The notes under the pieces: generated by a model
What the model saw: only the letters and a program-made list of their open reading frames with translations
Databases searched by the model: none
Told to the model about the DNA's origin: nothing
From: Nageia nagi
Lineage: Eukaryota; Pinophyta
Direction: 5' to 3'
NCBI GenBank assembly: GCA_050084985.1
Contig: JBITNC010000001.1
Coordinates: 23,994,001 to 24,058,000, forward strand
Length of the DNA stretch: 64,000 nt
Shown: positions 59,398-64,000 of the stretch, piece after piece
Layout of the letters: the number at the start of each line of letters is the position of its first letter
How positions within the stretch are numbered: the first letter of the stretch is position 1
Program-made: the position numbers and the translations under genes

Positions 59398-61329
59398 TAA
59401 TTTTGCCATTCTTTTGAAATCAAGGGCATCATTCACAAAGGGTTTTGAGTTAGAGATGAAGAGAGTTTAAAGATTAGGATACCCACATCATAGTGGTATC
59501 ATACATGGAAGATTTACTGAGTGATGTTGGAGATCTTTCCCTTAATGGAGGGTAAGAGTTGAGAAGTTCTTGCTAAAGGTGATATCTAAAGGATTTTGAG
59601 GAGCTAAAGGAGACTCATTATGATATTTTGTTGGATCATAGTGCTCATGATGTTATTTATGGAGAGTTATTGATATCCTATAAAACAGTGGAGTTGATAT
59701 AGCAATGCAATGATCATTTTGAAGGAGTTTTCTAAGGATTTGGATATTTGGATCAATTAATTGGGGATCTAGGAGACATATTCCATCCTTTTGGAAAGTT
59801 GTTGGGAATATTTAGGTCCTAATTTTAAATTTTGAATCACTAAGGAGGTTCATCCAGCTTGAAAAGGTACACTTTCAAAAAAAATACATTTTAATTTCAA
59901 TTTGAAGTTCATTCTTTATTTATTTTGAGTTTGAGGGAGGAATAAGGGTTTTTCTAGAGATTCTAAGCTCATATTGAGCCAAAGATTGGTATTTTAGGCC
60001 AACATGAAGGAAACATTGGTATTCTAGGAGCCATTTTGAGGCTCATTTAGTGTTTCAAGGCCTTTAAAAGGAGGATGTTGGTATTGTAATTGGATTATTA
60101 TGTTTTAAAGCCAAATGTTGCTTCTATGAGGGTATTTTATGTGTTAAGTTATATTTTGAGAGAATATGAGGTCCAACGTTGTATTTATAGATCATTTGAA
60201 GCCATATGTTGCACTACTATGAGCATTTTTTAGCTTCATTCTACATATTAAGCTCTCTACAAGATAGATGTTGGTATTTTGAGCACTTTTTAGAGGTTCA
60301 TTCTACATTTTGATTTCACTTGAAGGTAGAAATTTGTATAATCAAGGAATTTTGAGGTATATCTCACATTTTAGGACCATTTATAGCTAGATGTTGGCAT
60401 ATTAGGGGTATTTTTGAGCTCATTTCTACATTTTAAGGGTCCCCTAAGCTATATGTTAGTATTTTGAGGGCATTTATAAAGATTGATTTTCATTCTAGAG
60501 AAGTCCTAAGGTGAACATTGGCATACTGAGGAAGATTTTAAAGTTTGAGTTATGTTTCGAGATTATCTTGAAGAAAATATGGCATACTAAGGGTTGTTTT
60601 GAAGATAATTTAGTATTCTTGGTCCATTTTGGGAAAAATATTGGAGGATTGGAAGAGATTTTGGACTTCTTGTTACATTTATGAGTCACTATAGATCATA
60701 TGTTAGCTATTAGAGGATTTTTTGAAATCTTTACTACATTTTGGAGATACTTGAAGTGGGACAATGGCTCATTGAGGCCAATTGGGAGTTGAGACTAAAT
60801 CATAAGCAATAATACTTGTAAATATTAATTAATTTTCATCATGGAAGATAAGTATTGATAATTTTACAAGGTCATTGGACATATAGGCCATTATTTTTTG
60901 AAGCTACAAGTTACTACAAGGAGGTCATTGGAAAATAGGAGAGTCAATTTGCTAATATTGATTAAATTTTAAGATGGTATTTATACCATAGAGGCTTGAA
61001 AAGGATACATTGAAGAATTTTTGTTTGTATATTTGAAATTGAAAGTTGGAAGTGATATGTTGGGTGTATAAGAGGATTAATTTGCTATAAGTTTGAGAAA
61101 AATCATCCATTCAAGATTAGAAGGTAATGATTTTGGTGAATACTTTGAGTTTCAAGCCAAGCATTTATAGTTCATACCCCATGATCTACAAGCAATATCA
61201 ATGCAAGAACAAAAGGAAGAATTATGAAATGGTAAAATAAAATCTAGATGCTTTAATCACTCTCTTAATTGAGATGATGAAATAGATGAAGGCATCAAAC
61301 CAAGGGATTCCAATTGAGAATGAAGCATC
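59398..61329 (+). other. Family A leader (A6) with ~60-bp degenerate repeats
   Basis: From about 59990 to 60720 a unit recurs with words such as GATGTTGGTATTTTGAG, TTCTACATTTTGA and GAGGGCATTT. It is the plus-strand equivalent of the A4 repeats. The minus-strand frame 60495-60689 lies in it and is not a gene. Confidence 0.65.
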
Positions 61330-62210
61330 ATAAATACATACTCAATCCCTTCAAATCATGAAGTCACTTTTCACCCTCAAGTAGATTCAAGGGAATGAGT
61401 AAGAGGAAGAAAATATAGATGAAGATCTTCAAGAGTATATGGATAAGCCCAAAACATTCAAAATGATTGTACCTTTCCACACATACTAGGAGACGCATAG
61501 GAAAAAAAATCAGAAGTTCCCAAAACCATTAGATGATAAGAAATCCAATGTGCCCCTACCTAGTTTTGATAGGAGTGATAGAATATTTGTAAGGGCTTGG
61601 TTTTAGAAATTACTAAACTTATTTTTCTCTTCATACCATGAGTGAAGAAGAAGGAATCAAGATAGAAATCATGTGTTTATATGGAATAACCTATGAATGG
61701 TGGTACAATGATGTTGCTACAATAGGACATGGGAAGGTCATGAACTTAAAAGACTTTAGCAAAAGTGTGCTTGATAGGTTTGAATATAAGCATATATAGG
61801 TATATTTCAAAAATTTGACTATGCTTCGACACACAACTACCATGGATGCATACATTGAGTAATTTCAAAGGATCATAGTATTTGTTCCCAATATGGAAGA
61901 TGGAAGATTAGCATATCTCTTTGTGGATGGTCTATAAGAACTAATCAAATCATCAGTAAAAGTTGTGGAACCATCCACTTTATCCATGGCCATATGGAAG
62001 GCTAAGTTTTTGGAAGTATTCACAAGATACCTATAATAGGAGTACAAATAACAAGTGCAAATAAGGATCCAATAAGAGGCAAAACTCCATTGCCTATTCA
62101 AATATCTACAAAAAAAATGGACTATACTACATGAGAAGCATTAAAGAAGAAAAAGCTCTATTTTAATTGTTTGAATCCTTGGGAAAGAGAACATTTATAT
62201 AATGGAAAGG
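61330..62210 (+). pseudogene. Family A gag (A6)
   Basis: This reads P-L-P-S-F-D-R-S-D-R-I-F-V-R-A-W, then M-S-E-E-E-G-I-K-I, G-I-T-Y-E-W-W-Y-N, L-K-D-F-S-K-S-V-L-D-R-F-E-Y, T-T-T-M-D-A-Y-I-E and R-L-A-Y-L-F-V-D-G-L, with stops between. Near 62150-62195 N-P/L-G-K-E-N/R-G-H-like remains of the zinc knuckle follow. The match to A4 gag is close along the whole length. The minus-strand frame 61865-62101 is a shadow. Confidence 0.82.
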
Positions 62211-62861
62211 CTCAACATATGTACTTGGAGATATGTGAAGTGCAAGAAGACATGGATGAAGAGATGAATACATTCCAACATGAAGTGAGGGTTTGAGATA
62301 ATGGAGGAGAATTAGCCATTAGAGACCTTTGTAATTTGTAACAATAAAGGTAGAAGAACTTATGGATAATATCATATTCATGGTACTCATTGATAGAGAT
62401 GCCACCCATAATTTCATATACAAATAATTCATGAAAAAGAAGGGATTTAAAAAATGAATTATCTAAATTTGATGTAGCAATTGGAAATGGTAGTACAACT
62501 ACTAGCCATAAGCTACTAGAAAATGTCAGAGTTAAAGTGGGAGATTATGCAATCATTAGTGACTTCTAAATTCTTCCCTTTAGAGTATTACCACACATAG
62601 TGCTTGGGGTACAATGGTTGTATACACTAGGAGAAATATTTTCTAACTACAAAACATTGGATATGAAGTATAAAATGCATGGTAAAGAGGTGGTACTTCA
62701 TGGAATGAAGGATCCTATGGAAGTAAATACTAAATTTGATAGGAAATAAGCTACTAAAAAGAAGGCACAACTTGAATATTCTTGGATTAGCCAAGAAGAT
62801 GTTATTGTAGCAATGAAATTTCCTAATTTCTTGAAGGCAAGCAATTTGGGGAGGGTGAACT
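62211..62861 (+). pseudogene. Family A protease-like region and tail (A6)
   Basis: This reads V-L-I-D-R-D-A-T-H-N-F-I-Y-K, then G-N-G-S-T-T-T-S-H-K-L-L-E-N-V-R-V-K-V-G-D-Y, H-I-V-L-G-V-Q-W-L-Y-T-L-G-E-I-F and M-H-G-K-E-V-V-L-H-G. This is the retropepsin-like fold of Ty3/gypsy polyproteins (also LGVQWL). The active-site D-S/T-G is D-R-D (62392-62400). The C-terminus Y-S-W-I-S-Q-E-D...A-S-N-L-G-R-V-N-L ends at the TAA made by the LTR's first bases. There is no room for RT. Minus-strand frames 62212-62409 and 62627-62899 are shadows. Confidence 0.85.
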
Positions 62862-64000
62862 TGTAATGTTTCCATTTTTAGGTATTTTTCCCATTTCACC
62901 TAGGATAAATAGGAACATTAATTTAAGAGAGAATTTATCTATTTTAGTATAATTTGGCCAAAATATTGTAAATTCCACTTAGAGACTTAATAAAGCTCTA
63001 ATTATGGAATAAATGGTACTTTTATTTATTTATTTATATTTAGTAAATTGCCAAAATACCAATAATATTGTATTTATAATATCAAGGAAACTATATTTCT
63101 AAATGCAATATTGTTATCCCTAAATTAGGGATTGCATAATTTAGCTTTGATGATTGTAATATTGGTATTCAATGTATCTCTAGTCATTAGCACTCCCTTC
63201 TTTGAGTTAGAGTATCCCCCTAGGTGATTACACTAATTACGAGGTAATTTGAGGCTCCAAGGATGAACATGGAACTTTGAACTAGGCATTGGTAATCTTG
63301 AAGGAAGTGGAAAACCCTTGGATTTTGGGCATGTGAGCATCCCAAGACCCCACATTGGCCCTCCTAGGCACATGGACATATTATATTAATCATGAGGTAC
63401 TCTAGTATCACCCCCTCTTGTACATTGGTCTTCCTAGCCTGTAGATGTGATTTCATTTTTCCCAAGGCTCCTTGTATTGTAAATTGCATATGTGAGCATA
63501 CAAATCATATCTCTTCACCTTCAAATCATCTCAATGCAAGACTAGAAGATGATCACCCTCACCTATAAAAGGAGAACTCATAGCCATTATGAGATATGCT
63601 GAATTTGTTATTAAATCTTTTTATTTTGAAGTAGAGACTCTATGTTTACCACTTAAGGGGTGATCTACATTTGAGGTATCAAGGGGATAAGAGACTATCT
63701 TTGAATTTACTCTAGTCATCTTGAGAGGAACATTGTTGGTTCCATCACATTTTTTGTAGAGGAGACCTAGTCTTTCCTCACTACTTCTAGGATTGGTGAG
63801 GCCCTAAAGCCATCCAAAATAACCCTATTATAGATAGTCTTGGTACAAACTCCTTAGCTTGAAAAAAATACAATTACATTTTTTCATCAATATCTTGTTA
63901 TTTATCTCTTTATGCTTGGAAATTATATTTTGAAGCATTATTATATTATTGCATTGCTATTTTCTCTTCATGATTTTAACATTGGATCTAGGGTGATATT
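62862..64000 (+). repeat. Family A 3' LTR (A6), partial
   Basis: It starts TGTAATGTTTCC and matches the first three quarters of the 5' LTR. TATAAAA is intact at 63564-63570, unlike in the 5' LTR. The end lies beyond the window. Confidence 0.93.

Larger units (their letters stand above)
57882..64000 (+). mobile_element. Family A element A6, uninterrupted apart from the window end
   Basis: 5' LTR at 57882-59380, PBS at 59384, leader, gag, zinc-knuckle-like and protease-like regions, polypurine tract (62842-62861), and a 3' LTR from 62862 running off the window. The interior is 3481 bp with nothing nested in it. It goes from the protease-like domain straight to the polypurine tract with no RT, RNase H or integrase. 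It is the clearest evidence for the gag-protease-only structure of family A. The gag and protease frames are broken, so this copy does not make working proteins. Confidence 0.92.

Overview
This window looks like nuclear DNA from a land plant with a large, repeat-rich, AT-rich genome. The evidence is long plant-type Ty1/copia and Ty3/gypsy LTR retrotransposons, initiator-methionine-tRNA primer binding sites, many copies of plant PPR (PLS-class) gene debris, and a fragment of a PDS5 cohesin-cofactor gene. I cannot name the species; the amount of nested, decayed LTR sequence would fit a gymnosperm, but that is a weak inference. I found no intact host gene, rRNA, tRNA or CRISPR array. Almost all long open frames belong to broken transposon proteins.

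Layout. 1-2501: gene-poor DNA with two decayed PPR fragments (about 835-1385). 2502-10658: a minus-strand Ty1/copia element (274-bp LTRs, gag, protease, integrase, RT, RNase H; five visible lesions), with a young 2.1-kb non-autonomous LTR element (2695-4802, apparently identical 127-bp LTRs, CTAGA target duplication) inside its 3' LTR. 11071-24312: a plus-strand copy of 'family A' (my name), an LTR element with roughly 1.5-kb LTRs that encodes only gag and a protease-like domain. It is interrupted by a 1.5-kb minus-strand gypsy deletion derivative (14440-15965) and a 5.5-kb gag-only gypsy element (16603-22142).

25687-48540: a minus-strand family A element (A4) split by a plus-strand family A element (A3, 25739-42132). 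A3 is itself split, 8 bp inside its 5' LTR, by a 9.8-kb CACTA-type DNA transposon (25747-35553, TGT target duplication). The CACTA element carries many PPR gene fragments, including a seven-unit tandem array of a PPR C-terminal (E-type) motif. 48622-53066: a plus-strand Ty3/gypsy element (LTR, gag, protease, start of RT), cut within RT by another minus-strand family A element (A5). A5 holds a minus-strand fragment of a PDS5-like gene (57300-57881) and a 2.2-kb minus-strand gypsy derivative (55001-57191). From 57882 to beyond the window end lies the clearest family A copy (A6), whose internal region runs leader, gag, protease, polypurine tract, with no RT or integrase.

How the parts relate: the only polymerase-bearing elements here are the broken copia and the truncated gypsy element. 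Every other LTR element lacks RT and integrase and must have moved with enzymes supplied elsewhere. The window is a layered record of non-autonomous elements inserting into one another, with host gene pieces (PPR, PDS5) caught in them. All product names rest on motifs read by eye; no database search was run.
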